A stretch of 64,000 nucleotides of DNA from Physcomitrium patens (lineage: Eukaryota > Streptophyta > Bryopsida > Funariales > Funariaceae), in NCBI RefSeq assembly GCF_000002425.4, contig NC_037253.1, forward strand, positions 16,226,420 through 16,290,419, read 5' to 3'. A program made the position numbers and the translations under genes. Positions 22,968-35,321 of the stretch are shown here, piece by piece; position 1 is the first letter of the stretch, and the number at the start of each line of letters is the position of its first letter. The notes under the pieces were generated by a model that saw only the letters and a list, made by a program, of their open reading frames with translations, was not told where the DNA came from and did no database searches.

Positions 22968-24771
22968 ATGGCTCCTGGGGCTCAGTTCCGGCTTCTGAGG
23001 CCGCTGTTGAGGCCGCTGCCGCGGCGGAGCGCGCTAGAGAAGGTTTATGGTTCCAGGGGGGTGAGCACCCTAGGGCCTTTTCATTCGCAACAGAATGCCG
23101 ATGCCGATTCGACGGTGCCCGGCGGGACGGAGGATTTTGCAAGCAAGATTTTGTTGGAGATGCGGGGGAGGAAGGGTGACGAGGTGAGTTTGTTTTCCTC
23201 ATTGTCAAGGTGTTGAGAATTTGATCCTTAAGTTTTATTTTTTTAATTTTTTTATTGGAGTAGAGTTCATTTGAAGGCAATTCCAGAGCGTTTGTTAGAT
23301 TAGGGTGGGATGGTAGAGAGTGAGGGTTTATGGGGTTTTATTTTTTTAGGTTTTTGAGGGAGGAACTTACATCAGAACGCGTAGCGATTTTACTTTGATT
23401 ATTTTTTCCCTCAGAAACAGTCATCTTCTGAGGAGAATGTACCGGACAGTGGCAGCAGCTACCTTTCCCAGCTCACCATGCGCGGATTGAAGGCTCGGAC
23501 GGACGAGGGTGCCTCTGCCGAATCGCCTTGTACGAGTCCTTCTCCTTCTGATTTTATGAAATACGAAGGTTTCTGTTTCGGTTTTGTTTCATTTCATTTG
23601 GAACGTCTTCAATCCGACCAAGGAATTAGGGTCAAGGGTTTAAGGTACACATATCCTTTAACTCTTGAAAAGAGTAAAGTGACGTTATGTTTCTACTGTA
23701 ATGTCTTAAATATCAGACTTCCATTCTTTTGTATGATTATAGCACTGACGCATTGGTGTGACGCCATTTGGGGTGCTGGTGAGGGCAGTGCAAAAGCTAA
23801 GTCAATTCAGCAGACTTGGAGATATGAATCAAGGACCTGGTTACATGTTTCTGCCTCCGAAGGAACACCTTCTTGACAACGTAAGTATCCGGGTTACGTG
23901 ACAACACTATTAATACGACCATATTAATATGAGTATCAAACTTGTTTTTTATATTTTTTTGCCGTTGGCGGAATGTTTTTGTACTCAAAGATCTGTTCTG
24001 AGCAGTACTGTTTGCATGGCAGTACTATTCTGATGAACACTTATCATCAATAGAGCGCCACAAGATACAGCTGCAAAAAGTGAGGGAGGAGTACCGAATT
24101 CACGAGGGAGACTGTGGTTCTTCACAAGTGCAAAGTACGCTTTTTGTTTCCTTGAAGGTTGCATGCTTTCAGCAGAGAAATCAAGAAGATGTGAATTTTT
24201 GCATGTTGCTTGAAATTGACATTATAGTGCTATCAACTCTAGGTAGTGAGCGCCGTGAGGCATAATTACTCTATTCTCTCGTAGAGCTGTTTTGTATGGC
24301 CAATTTTTAATGCTGCTTGGAGACATCGAATCCTAAACCCTAAATCCTAACCCCTAAACCTTTGTAAGTCTTAGGGTGCTTTCAGGTGTTTTTCCGAATT
24401 TTAGCACAAAGCGCATATTGAGGTGGTCGACAAGGTGCTAATGTGATAATTTTCTATGCAGTTGCCCTTCTCACAGCGAAGATCAAGTATATGGCTGAAC
24501 ACATGAAGACTCACAAAAAAGTAAGGTTCTACAGCACCCCCTTTGATTAGCATGCGTTTTTGAAACTCGGTACTTTTTTCACAAATTATTCTTGTGTAAT
24601 TATAATTATTCGCGTATCTATCTACAGGACTTGCATTCTCGGAAGGGCCTCGAAGGGATGATTGAGCAGCGGAAAAAGCTGTTGAAATACTTGCGACGGA
24701 CGGATTGGGATAGTTATTGTGTCCTGATCACAAGATTAGGACTTCGGGATAGGCCAAATGAAGTAAGGTAG
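22968..24771 (+). CDS. Ribosomal protein S15, organellar (probably mitochondrial)
   Basis: Small-subunit protein that binds 16S-type rRNA. Six exons: 22968-23183, 23415-23568, 23822-23880, 24023-24134, 24462-24520 and 24628-24771, giving 247 residues. The C-terminal third is clear S15: ALLTAKIKYMAEHMKTHKKD, then LHSRKGLEGMIEQRKKLLKY, then DSYCVLITRLGLRD. The first 45 residues are rich in R and L and almost free of acids, like a mitochondrial presequence; moss plastids normally encode their own rps15, so mitochondria are the likely destination. The start is the first ATG in frame; the frame is open further up without ATG. The exon 3 acceptor (AG at 23820-23821) is inferred from phase, since the upstream CAG sites would give a stop. 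The middle of the protein is unlike bacterial S15 and about 150 residues longer. It converges with the kinase gene downstream. Confidence 0.85.
24331..24360. repeat. Short telomere-like array in an S15 intron
   Basis: TCCTAAACCCTAAATCCTAA and a following CCCCTAAACC form about four imperfect units of the plant telomere repeat CCCTAAA. It lies in the intron between exons 4 and 5. It may be a repair-derived interstitial telomere sequence or an intronic telo-box. Confidence 0.7.
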
Positions 24772-25868
24772 AGGAGAAAGCGATCTAGAAGTCGGCTATT
24801 TCTATGAGTTTTTAGAGCTATGCCGAAACTCGTTTCTTTGCTACTAATTTGCACTCGTTCGAAAGAAATTTTTGTTGTGGTTGATGGTGGTAAATCTCGA
24901 TTATCTTACTGAATACAGCATCAATTCATTAAATGAACACACGCGATCTATATGTGAGATTTCGGGCCAATTTTTTACTATGCATATGATTGGAACATTC
25001 AGTCGTATGTTCTCCATTGAGACTTTCTTTTTTCTTTTTTTTCTGCATCTGGAGTACATGAGCGGTACTGTTTTTCAGTGTCATCATGACTTCTGGTAGT
25101 TTGACACTACTGAAGGTATGCTTTTTTTCAAAAAATTTAGCAACCAATTCTTAAGTAATATTTTTTCAGAAGTAGAGAAAATTACAAGGGGAACAAGTAA
25201 AATTTGAAATAGTTATTATCATTTACAGAAGGTTCCCTACTTGACTAACCTGTTTTTTTTATTTTTTATTTTTTCAATCTACAGCACAATCTAGAACTCA
25301 GGTCCTTTGTAACATGTAGAAATTTGTAATCAAGTACACATTGAAATGCAAGGTAAACTTAATACTAAATGAAAAACTAGAGCAGAGATTCTAAACACCA
25401 ATGTAAAACAAGAGCGAAGAAAGGTTCCCACACACACGACTCGCTGACACTGACAATATTCCTCCTGGCACATGAAGGGCTGAAAGACCATCATCAACAG
25501 CGAGGCGTTCAGACTTTATAAACAAAGTTGAGTGTGAAGGAGAGCAAAGAGAACAAGGTAGCAGGGCCGTACGACACAAGATACAGCTGATGCAAAAAAA
25601 CACGATTCCTCTGAATTGCTTTATACCCTGTGTCACATTCTGCAAATAGAAACGGCTGGCGCTGTGACAACACCGGGATATTTGGGTTTTAAGATTAAAA
25701 AAAAAATGGACTTCGTTTTGGACGTGGCTTCAGTTGGAGGGGGAGGAACCCACAATCGTGAGACATATATACAAATTTAATGAACTGGTGAAGGTAAAAC
25801 CATTACATGGTGTACAAATATTAAAACCATCGACAATCCTTACAAGTGTCAATGTGACCGGCGGCACT
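24772..25868. other. Convergent 3' ends of S15 and the kinase gene
   Basis: Short non-coding interval between two stop codons facing each other, presumably holding the 3' untranslated regions and poly(A) sites of both. Open frames here (24872-25147, 25391-25645) show no family resemblance. A T-rich tract lies at 25247-25275. Confidence 0.55.
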
Positions 25869-28800
25869 CTAACCTTCGCCTTTTTCAGACCTTGATCCTG
25901 AAATAGACAACTTGGTGTCATTAATCGTTTCTACTGGCTGATTAAGTTGTACATCAGGACGGACCAGTTCTATACAGAGGGAGCCTTGCCTGCACTTCAA
26001 CCAAAAAAGAAGCCGATGTCAAAATATGCAATAATCTCTGGTATCACCATATTTTTCTTGTAAAAAACATATCGCTTGCAAACTGTAACACTTTGAAAAC
26101 CTGTGAACGTTTGTTGATCACTGTACAGCTTCACTTCATAAATGTTTTGCTTTGAACTCATCCATAATTGTTTTGCATTGAAAACTTCATATCTATCATA
26201 CCTTATCGTCATCTTCCTTTGCCGCTTCGTAGGTGGGAGTTCGTTCTCTTGAACAGAAGCACCGTCATATAAAATACTTCCTAAGCTAGATGCAAGACCA
26301 GCTGGGCGACTAGGTTCATGAGAGACCACTGAATCATTTGAGCCCCTCTGTGGTTCTCCGTCAGTTTGCCAATCTGCTTGATCTGATCGTTCTTCCACAG
26401 ACCAGAGCTCTGATTGATTGCTCAATGAACCTGTAGAGGAGCCGGTTGCGCGAGATATTGCGCATGGAAAAAGCTGAATTTCACGAGGCGGCTTCATTCA
26501 TGCAATCAAAATACGTCACGTTTAAACGTACTAATCAGAAAGAAATGTACTGGAACAATCAGATAAGAATCTGAAACAAAAATACAATCTCTATTGTGAT
26601 TCAAATCTGGTAATTACCTGAGACTGTTTCGCAGGAGCAGCGGCTGGGAAAGCCGAGCGGTCAAAAAATCCTTTGGATGCAAGGCTTCGAAGAGCAGCTC
26701 GCTGCATACTGGTCTGCATCTGTTGCTGCTCTATTTCACATTGAAGCAATTGCTCTAGCTTCAGCTTGCCACCATCCACATGATTGGCAGACAACTCCAG
26801 CTCCCTCTGCAGGGACAACGTCACCACTTTATAATGTCTGATAAAACATATCTACAGTACCTGAATTATATGTGCAGCAGATGAGCGACAAAAATCACCT
26901 CAAGTAGGCCAAGAGCAACAGCAGGCTCTGTAATCTTCCAAACTGGGTGGTCAGACAGAGCTGAGGGACCCTTTCCTACCAAGGGAATAGGCGAGACATC
27001 TAGTGGTACATTCATACCCTTGAACTGCAACAACCCACAAAATTATGATCAATGTGTAAGCCCGGTGTGTTGTTAAATACGAATACAATCAATAAGAATC
27101 ATCTAAAATTATGATCGAGTCATTAATATCACATCAATGAAACCTCGGATAGACTGTTCTATTTTACAGTTGATATATCAATAATTTTAATTTTGAAGCT
27201 ACAGCAGCTAGGATCTAAAGATCTACTCTTTGCTAGACGTTCGTACAGAAAAATAATACAGCACAAAAAAGAGCCTGTTGGAGAATGGAGATGAATAGAA
27301 TCTAAAAGTACAACTACTCACGTAAGTGTGAAAAAGAGCCTCATCTGCCGTGCATCGTCGCTGTGGAGCGAAGGCCAACATACGTTGCAGGAGGTCCAGC
27401 GCATTGTCATCAATCAAGCCCGTGAATTGTTTCACAATGTTCCCTGCCTGAAAGTACGTGCGGTCACAACGTGTGCTATTTTTACTCATCAGGTTCTCCA
27501 ATAAGTTCAAAGTTGGACTGAAAAACATTTGCTATATGTGAACACCAAATGATATCAATCCTAAACACGACGCTACTGTCAGGATTGGAGAGGGTTGATA
27601 TACACCAGCAGCAGCTTTTACTTGGTTTTTCCAATTTCTTTCTCAGGTTCAGAACAGATTCAACGAAGGCCTCACAATAGTGACGTGTGTTGAGCGGAAC
27701 TCGATCGAGGTTTGATGTTTCCTGTCATGAGATACACAAAAAATCTTGTTCCAGACATAAGAAAGGTTGGATCATAAGGCCTCACCCTTCCTGGAACCTT
27801 CTTCAGGTAGGCTCGCCAATGTTCGCTAGGAACACTCTCAATATCTTTCCAGCAAGGTGTGCCAATTACGTTGAAGATTACATCCAACTGTAGAATGGGG
27901 TGTCAGTGCCGTATTCCGCGAATTCAACTTAGAAAAAGCAAAGGGCGTAGCCACATAAGGGAATTCAAACAGAGCCCAATGGTTCTTTGAACTAGGGACA
28001 TGAGGAAACGAAAAACTAAATCACCCATCCACAAACATGAAGAGGAATCTATTTAACTTGAAGCAATATGCTCCAGGACAACAAGGACAGTTTCGATGGT
28101 GGCACCTGGTCGTGTAGCTCGGATGAAATGTCGCTGTTATAAGTTTCACCTCGTGATGGCGTGCTCGGCTCTCCGCTGAAGATGAAGCAGTACAAGTAAG
28201 GGATGTAAGTACATAAACAAATAGACAAAGAAAACAAAAACAAAAAAAAAAAATGAAAGACCGCAATATTACATTTCAACTTAATCATGATCATAAAAAG
28301 CTTCTAATGAACTTTTACAATAGGTTGAAGGAAACAATTGAAAGACATTCCAGAACCTTAACTATCATCTTGAGAAAGGGTAAGATGCTGAAAATCCGAC
28401 CACTACTTGGTAGTTGATCATTGTCACAATAATTAAAAAGATAAGTATCCCTTTCCACCAAGAATAAGTTAAATCTGTTTACAAGAAAGACCAGGACCAG
28501 TTTCGTACCGCACACCAAAAAGAGGTTTGGTCACAGGACCACAGTGATGAGGACGGCTTTGTCGCATCAAGAGCTCCTGAATCACATGAAAAAACCTAAA
28601 GCATTAAGTAGCTAACAATCCAATGTGATCATCAGGAAACAAGAGGAAGGCATTGTTACGAAATACGTCATGAAAAATATAGGCCTGGTGGATACACTCA
28701 CAGTATATTATACCGAAATTTACTGAAGGAAAAGAATAAGAAACTGCTCATTCTAATTAAACTTAGTAGTGGCAGATGTTTTCACACTTTGTACAATCTA

Positions 28801-31800
28801 ATACTGCTGACAAAATGCCAGTTTCTTAATCACAAGAACTCAAACACGTTTCAACCTTCTGAGCTACGCTAAATGAGACAGCTTAACAGGTTTCGACAAG
28901 CGTACCCAAAAGATGCAACCAAGTGACCACCTGCGACAAACCAAGAGTGTATAGAACTTGTTTGAGAGTAATATCTATCAAAATTAAAATCTAGAAAAAT
29001 TACATTCGTGCGAAACTTCAACAGTACATGGCATTTAAATTTATCCAAAAAAGCTATCACATGTAAATCAGATTCGTTAGAAGAGCTCGAATAGCCAAGA
29101 GACACATCGAAATACCAAAATTGAACTTACATATCAATGGCAGAAGTATACTGGCCTTGAGACATGACTACCTCAGGTGCACGATGACTTGGGGTAACTA
29201 CCTGCGCAATGAAAGGAAATATTTCGTAGGATTATTCATACTTATTTCATTGATAGGAATATCGAATGTATACCTATGCTTTTGAGAATTTACATATTTT
29301 CATAGGTACCTATACAAATGAAACCTAGAAGATCAACAACGCTACTCCTCTTGATACAAATCTTTCATTTAGTCCTAACTAACTAAATAAATAAACAATG
29401 CATGCTTATAATGAAATTACGATCCAATTCATGGTGAATAGAGAGATTGTTATAATTCCATAAGCAAGCAACAATGAACATTTATTAACTTTATGAACCG
29501 ACTGCCACTAATATCTGTATGACAAAGTCAATTGTTGTTAGTCAGAGCAATGCTCGCGCCATGCTTCGTCATCTTCTCACATAGAGAAACCTTGCCAAAT
29601 ACAGTATACAAATACATGCACTTACTGTTTTGGTATATTGCCTCTGCAAAACCGGTCGCTTCCTGCGCCCAGTCGGTTTCGCATCTACTTGGCTTGAAGT
29701 CTGAATCAAAACACAAGCATCAGAACGATAGGAGAATATATTAAGCTCGGACATGCTTCCTCAATAGCTGAAGCTACTGTAGGTATCTCTGCGGCCTGAG
29801 ACATGCTAGTAGAATCTACGCACCTCAAGAGCTGATCGCGAAAGTCCGAAATCACATAACTTTGCTTGCAAGTTTCCCGTCAGGAGAACATTCTCAGACT
29901 TGATATCCCTGCCAAAGCAAAATCGATCCACGTCTTAAAGATGGTAATATGTCCACCTAAACACCGCCATATATCATAATATCGTATCGTGCAGGTTATT
30001 GAAACACATAAGGTCGGTGTAGGATTTGATAGCCCGTTTCGATCAATGTGTCAGTAAGTTAACATAATTACTTGCCTGTGCCATACATGACAGGTATGCA
30101 TGTAGTGAACTGCAACAAGCAGCTGCCAGATGAGTGTCCGAACAGTCTCTGCTGTAATTGACTCGGCTTGATGATACAAATCTCCACTGACAGTATTCAC
30201 ACCCACGCATTTATGTCCATTTAGCCTATGAAAAGATGTCGGCTCCTCCAACCCAACTCACAAACACGACTAGACGAGCATTCACTACTGTTCTAGAAAC
30301 GATACACGTTTGAAGATCTACAATATTAGACCATACCGTTCGGCAAATTCAGTTGCAATATACAAGTCTGTCGAGTCGGGTTTCTCCAAATTCTTCGACG
30401 AGAAAACGTCCGTCACTACAATATCAATACCACTTGGAGTCAACGCATGAACATAAACACAATGTTCTCAACATTTCAAGAGCATCTCCACGTTTGAGTG
30501 CTCGCTAATCTTCAACATCAGTATATACTCTTCCAAGTGCGAAAGCTTACACGAGATGATATAGGGATGAGCAAGACGCCGCATGATGCACACTTCTCGG
30601 AGCACACGTTTGGCCAGCATTTGGCAAAAGAATACGTCTGGAACTCTCTGGCGCAGGCAACAAAAGCAGTGAGAAGACCACAAACATCAATGCTTTTTCG
30701 AGCAAAGATCTCCGAATTCGCTTAGAAGACGGAGACAACTTACCTCGACCCTACAGACCCAATGCATTCACAAGACTAAAGGAGATGGTAGCTAATTGTC
30801 CTTGAACATGCTGATTGCACTCACTTTCACGACTCAGCTATTGTTGGCCATACAGGTAGTCATCCTGACATCTACTTCTCACACATCCAAGGCCGGAATG
30901 GTGCTCACACAATTTGGCAAATCATATGTCATTTCAGGGAGTAAATTACAGGAATTAGTACGTGAGAAGATAGAAATTACACCTTGAGTGCGACAGTTTG
31001 CCCGAACTCCAGATCCATTGCGCGACATACATCACCATATGATCCAGAACCAACATGCGCTTGCAGCTTGTATCGGGGTCCCACTGTACATTCACATTCA
31101 TGTATTGGAGGCAGACAAGAAAAATCTAATATAAGCTTGAAAATAGGGCTACCACATTTCTATCCAGTGCCAACCAGGTACCTTACAAAATGACGCATTT
31201 GCATGTAGACTCGAAGATAAATGAATAGACATAGATTTCTTGTCACATGTATGTAATCGACGCCCTTGCATTCTAGCAACTGTGAGCAAATCCTTCGACT
31301 AATTCTTCGACGGATTACTTACGAAAACCCTGTTCACATGTTGCATCAGATCAAGTAGCACCTATGGCTATACTGATGAGGACAGGTGGACATGGTTAAC
31401 GGTAATCAACATGTTGCGATGTGCAAAACCCTGTGCAGAATCAACCGAAAACTGCAATCTGCCAGGCATGCATCCAAGATCTGTGAGTGCTCGTGAAATT
31501 CGAGCGCTTGTGATTCTGTGGCCCGTGAAAACCAAGCGAAATGACGGAATAGAATTACACTTGCGATCCCAACACGTACGTTTTATCAGTTAAAATGACA
31601 TTAGACGTGTAGTTTCATGCGTAGAATACACTGTCGTAATCTTGAAAATACTTCATCAATGCAGAAAATTAGGAATCATCCTCCTGTACATTCTTCAAAC
31701 ATTACGTTCACCGCCAACCAAAAGAATCTAGAAAGACTCTACACATTATGAACAGTCCAACACACAAAAAAAATCGTCACTCCTTTCGAGACAGCATGAG

Positions 31801-32159
31801 GTCGAGACAGCTAAAAAAAATCAAAAATAAAAAGTATCCAAACATTAAAAAAATAACAACAAAAACCCATCTCGATCCTGCACATTGAGTGTCCCTCCAG
31901 CCACAACGGGTTAACTCTGCTGGTTGTAACCTCCGAGAGCTGCTCCAGACGCATCCAGCAGAGTCATGAAGAAGCCCATCGGTCCCCCACGGACACCGAA
32001 ACGAGAAGCACACAAAATAGCGAAGAATAAATTATCCGCCACGGAATCAGGCCGGACTGAGACAATTTTAGGTGGGGATCCATTACCAGACCAGAGCTGG
32101 CCACAGACTGCGTAGATGCCTTTGGAGGCATCCACATCTTCCACATCGCTCCAGCCCAT
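25869..32159 (-). CDS. Atypical MAPK-like protein kinase
   Basis: Serine/threonine kinase of the CMGC/MAPK type, about 610 residues. Eighteen exons: 32159-32087, 31083-30983, 30647-30551, 30415-30337, 30186-30076, 29908-29824, 29700-29626, 29201-29131, 28930-28906, 28576-28509, 28175-28106, 27887-27786, 27721-27676, 27443-27322, 27024-26899, 26806-26618, 26473-26202 and 25989-25869; all phases fit. Landmarks: glycine loop GSGSYGDV (36-43), VALK (K58), alphaC glutamate E76, HRD (153-155), DFG (173-175), APE (215-217). The position of the MAPK T-x-Y reads T205-K-T207, and VATRWYRAPE reads VVTPSHRAPE. The DFG-APE loop is 39 residues, about 14 longer than in ERK2, and holds GRRKR. The C-terminal tail of about 200 residues has a Q-rich segment and TKRQRK, a possible nuclear signal. 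Exon 1 (MGWSDVEDVDASKG) is chosen by phase only and is the least certain. The intron after exon 5 is GC-AG. Upstream activators are unknown. Confidence 0.8.
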
Positions 32160-32195
32160 CTTGCGGGGGAGCCCCGCCAGCAGCACCAAAACCAC

Positions 32196-32220
32196 ACAAC
32201 AACAACAACAACAGCAACAA
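32196..32220. repeat. (CAA)n run in the kinase leader
   Basis: CAA/GCAA triplets on the + strand, so TTG/TTGC in the mRNA sense, about 40 bases upstream of the proposed kinase start. The cysteine-rich open frame it creates is a composition artefact. Confidence 0.75.
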
Positions 32221-33560
32221 GGCCCGGCTCTCACGCACTCCACTTCTCCTTCTCCTTCCCCTTCCCCTCCCCCACTCCTTTCGTGTGTTGGGTACCCAAC
32301 TGGCACCGTGGGGGGCTGCGGGGAATGAATCGACTGAAGCTGGAAAAAACATAAACAAATTGGTCTGCAGTGGTAGTCCGTCACAGACAAGACCCACAAC
32401 TACACTGCCAAACTGCCCCGAAACTTTGCAACGCGACCGTTGGTCGGCCAACCATCTGGGGTTTCGCATGCCCCGTTATGATTAAAAGACCGAAAGTCGT
32501 ACGTGAAAATAGCTAGCCGTCCGATGGACGTTACGCGCGTGCTCTCGACACATTTCCCCGACCTCCAGTCGGAAACGTTTTCACGGACCACACAGAGAGG
32601 TAGAGCACTCTGACCGTCGGTCGCGGTGAGGCGCGGGCGGTAACAGTGAGGATGCTTTTTCCCATTGTGCGTCTTCGATGGCGAATCGCTTCTTCGCTTA
32701 TGCTCTCTTTCAACACGAAGACTTGCGAATGGTTGGTGCTGTTGGGGTAGCCAGTGTGTGCGCACTCTTCACCCCCTCTCTCCCTCCCTCTCTTGCGCAC
32801 GGTTGCAGTCACAATGCTTGGCCCATTCGAAGCTCCCAGCCAAACAACTCTCGACGAAAGCACGGGTGTGACCGCAGCGCCAGATTGACTAACTCACTGA
32901 CTCACTGACTCACTGCCTGATTGCTTGCATGATTGCCGGGGGGATGAGCGGCGAGTGTGATGCGAGCATCGAGCATCGAGCATTACTGGCGATGGCGGAG
33001 TCTAGACATGGGTGGGAAGGAAGAAGAGCAGATAGAGCTTGGATGTGCGGGGCCATGATCGATGCAGCACGGAGCCAGTGCAGATTTACAGTCCCCGAAT
33101 GTGAGCAACTGGATTGTTGCACTTCGCATCTCATGCCCTCGCTGTTTTCCTTGCAGCTCCTACGCACCCACTCACTCTCCCCCCCGTGTGAAAGTGAGTG
33201 AGTGAGTGAGGCTGTTGGACTTGCAGCTCTCTTCCTCATTCCCACCCTTCACACCCTTTCCCCATTTATACTCCACAACATACATGAAAACATTCCTTTA
33301 TCTATATATAAATTAATAACTAACTAAATGAGTGAATGAATGAGTGAGGAGGAGTCTTGGATTTGCTGATGAATTGCTGGATTAGGGCTCAGATGATGAT
33401 GATGATGCCGAATCTTATCCACTGCAATGTGGGCTTTGTCATGAGACGATGAGGAATGGATGCCAGATTCCATGCTCAGTCTCACAATAATAATGACAAT
33501 AATCATACTGTACCACATGAATGAATTGTGGGTTAATGTGAGGCTTCATTCTGTTGTTTG
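32221..33560 (-). promoter_or_regulatory. Upstream region of the kinase gene
   Basis: GC-richer sequence upstream of the proposed first kinase exon, probably leader and promoter. It contains simple motifs: ACTCACTG repeats at 32890-32920, GAGT repeats at 33190-33209 and GATGAT repeats near 33393-33407. Overlapping open frames on both strands do not resemble any family. No gene is called here, although an undetected short transcript is possible. Confidence 0.4.
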
Positions 33561-35321
33561 CAAGCGGAATTTGAACTCACTGTCGCAAGGATTTTCTAGT
33601 CCTCTGATCTGCCCACCTGCGCTTTTCATACTGATATAAGTTTTTTTTTTTTGACTTTGTTTATTATTTTTTTGAACAAGGAGTTGTGTGCAATTTTAGT
33701 TTGTTGGTTGTTTATTAAGTTGGCTATACTCCAAGTAATTCCTCTCATCCAATTCTAGTCACTTTGCCAAATGTTGGTTGGCTCAATCAAAACTAGTTTA
33801 GTTTTGCATTTCCTTTCTAGTAGTTTAGATAGAAGTTGTTTGAATTCCTGTGGGCCATCGTAGTAGATTTGATACTCCTCATTGATTTTTAAAATTTAAT
33901 GAGAAAGTTGTTGCAATCATAAAAATGAATTTTTTCCAATCACATTACAACTTTGTCAATTTTTTTCAAAATGTTAATTTTGTGTGAGAGTGGAAAATAC
34001 TTCAAAATGAAACAAGTTCCAATTTTAAACATGTGATTGATCCTTGTAGATTTTATCAGATAGATTTACCTAGATTTATCTAGATTTTGTCTAGGTTTTG
34101 ATTTAAAATTTGTGTGATGTTAACCACAAGGAAATTTAATGTGTCATAGATTTATTATTATGCCCATAAATGTTTTCATTATAAATTATTACGTTATTCA
34201 AAGTAAAGTCAAAACTTGGCTTTTTATTCCAATGCATGAATTGAATTCTATAATTAAAAAAAAAAATTGTAAAATCCAAAGGAATGGTTTTAAAAATGAA
34301 ACAAATCTTAACAGAAAAAAAATACAAGAATGATGTTAGTTGTATAAATAAAAACAGAAGTGAGAAAATAGAGTTCTTCAGTTCGTGCATATGTATGCAT
34401 TTTATGTATGAATAAATGTAAAAAAATGAATCCAAATATTTGAGAATATATATTTTTGCTAAATAAATAAAAAGTTTGTTTTTATCTTTAGTGGTTTCCA
34501 CAACAGATCCATTCTGTGCTAAGTGATATTCTCAGAATTTTTAGAATGTTATGTTAGAATTTTTATCTGCCAATTTTTGCTTTTCTTTGCTCCATGAAAA
34601 ATGCCACGATCATCAAAAGCCTTGAAAGTTAGAGATATTATAGAACAAATTCCTATGGAAAATAGATACAAAGCATCAACAGCACGTACTGCGTTACGTT
34701 CTTTCTAAAAAGTTGATATCTCAAAATATCATTCTTGATTCCATGTAGTAAAATATATTTCTTTTTCCTGAATAATAATTTCGGCATCATTCTATGGACC
34801 CACCCAACATAGTAAACCTTGAATAAAATGGAGGGGAAAACCAAAAAAACAAAGAACAAAACAAATTATGAACAGGAACAAAAACAACAATCAGTTTTGA
34901 AACCCATGGAACGACATTTTCTTATAACGCCTGCGTCGTATATTTCTTTTGATGAGTGAAAAACAAGTTCTATCAATTGAAAGAGTGTCTTAGTATGTTT
35001 CGAATCCACGTTTGACAGCAATTCATTGGCAAACTCTGGCCGAAATGAAGCGTGGTTTGCAAAGCTATGTGACATCCTCGCACCTAATTCAGCAGTGAGT
35101 CCATTGAAACAGTGATGGCAGACACAAACATCCACACACACACACATATTCATACACTCCCTGCTTCCAAGCTGAAGTTTTCGTCGAATTCCAAAAACCA
35201 TGAAGCTGGTTTGAGTAGCTCTTCCGTCTTTACAATATGTCTTTGGTGTTGTAGCTGTAGCTAACGCCCTGCTGCTCTCTTTGAATGAGTTGAATCAGCG
35301 TGTGGGTGTGTGCTTTCTGTT
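33561..35321. other. Intergenic region and probable 3' UTR of the 35.3 kb gene
   Basis: 33.6-34.85 kb is AT-rich and without recognisable genes. 34.87-35.32 kb is of mixed composition and is probably the 3' untranslated region of the minus-strand gene that stops at 35322, followed by its poly(A) site. The minus-strand open frame at 35201-34866 has no family resemblance. Confidence 0.5.

Noticed and set aside
31911..32399. 162-codon frame with a poly-Cys run as an independent gene
   Set aside because: The poly-Cys part comes from a TTG/TGT-type simple repeat in a leader. Only the short MGWSDVED segment is used, as a tentative kinase exon.
32929..33201. 90-codon + strand frame upstream of the kinase
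   Set aside because: No family resemblance, bordered by simple repeats, and better explained as promoter sequence.
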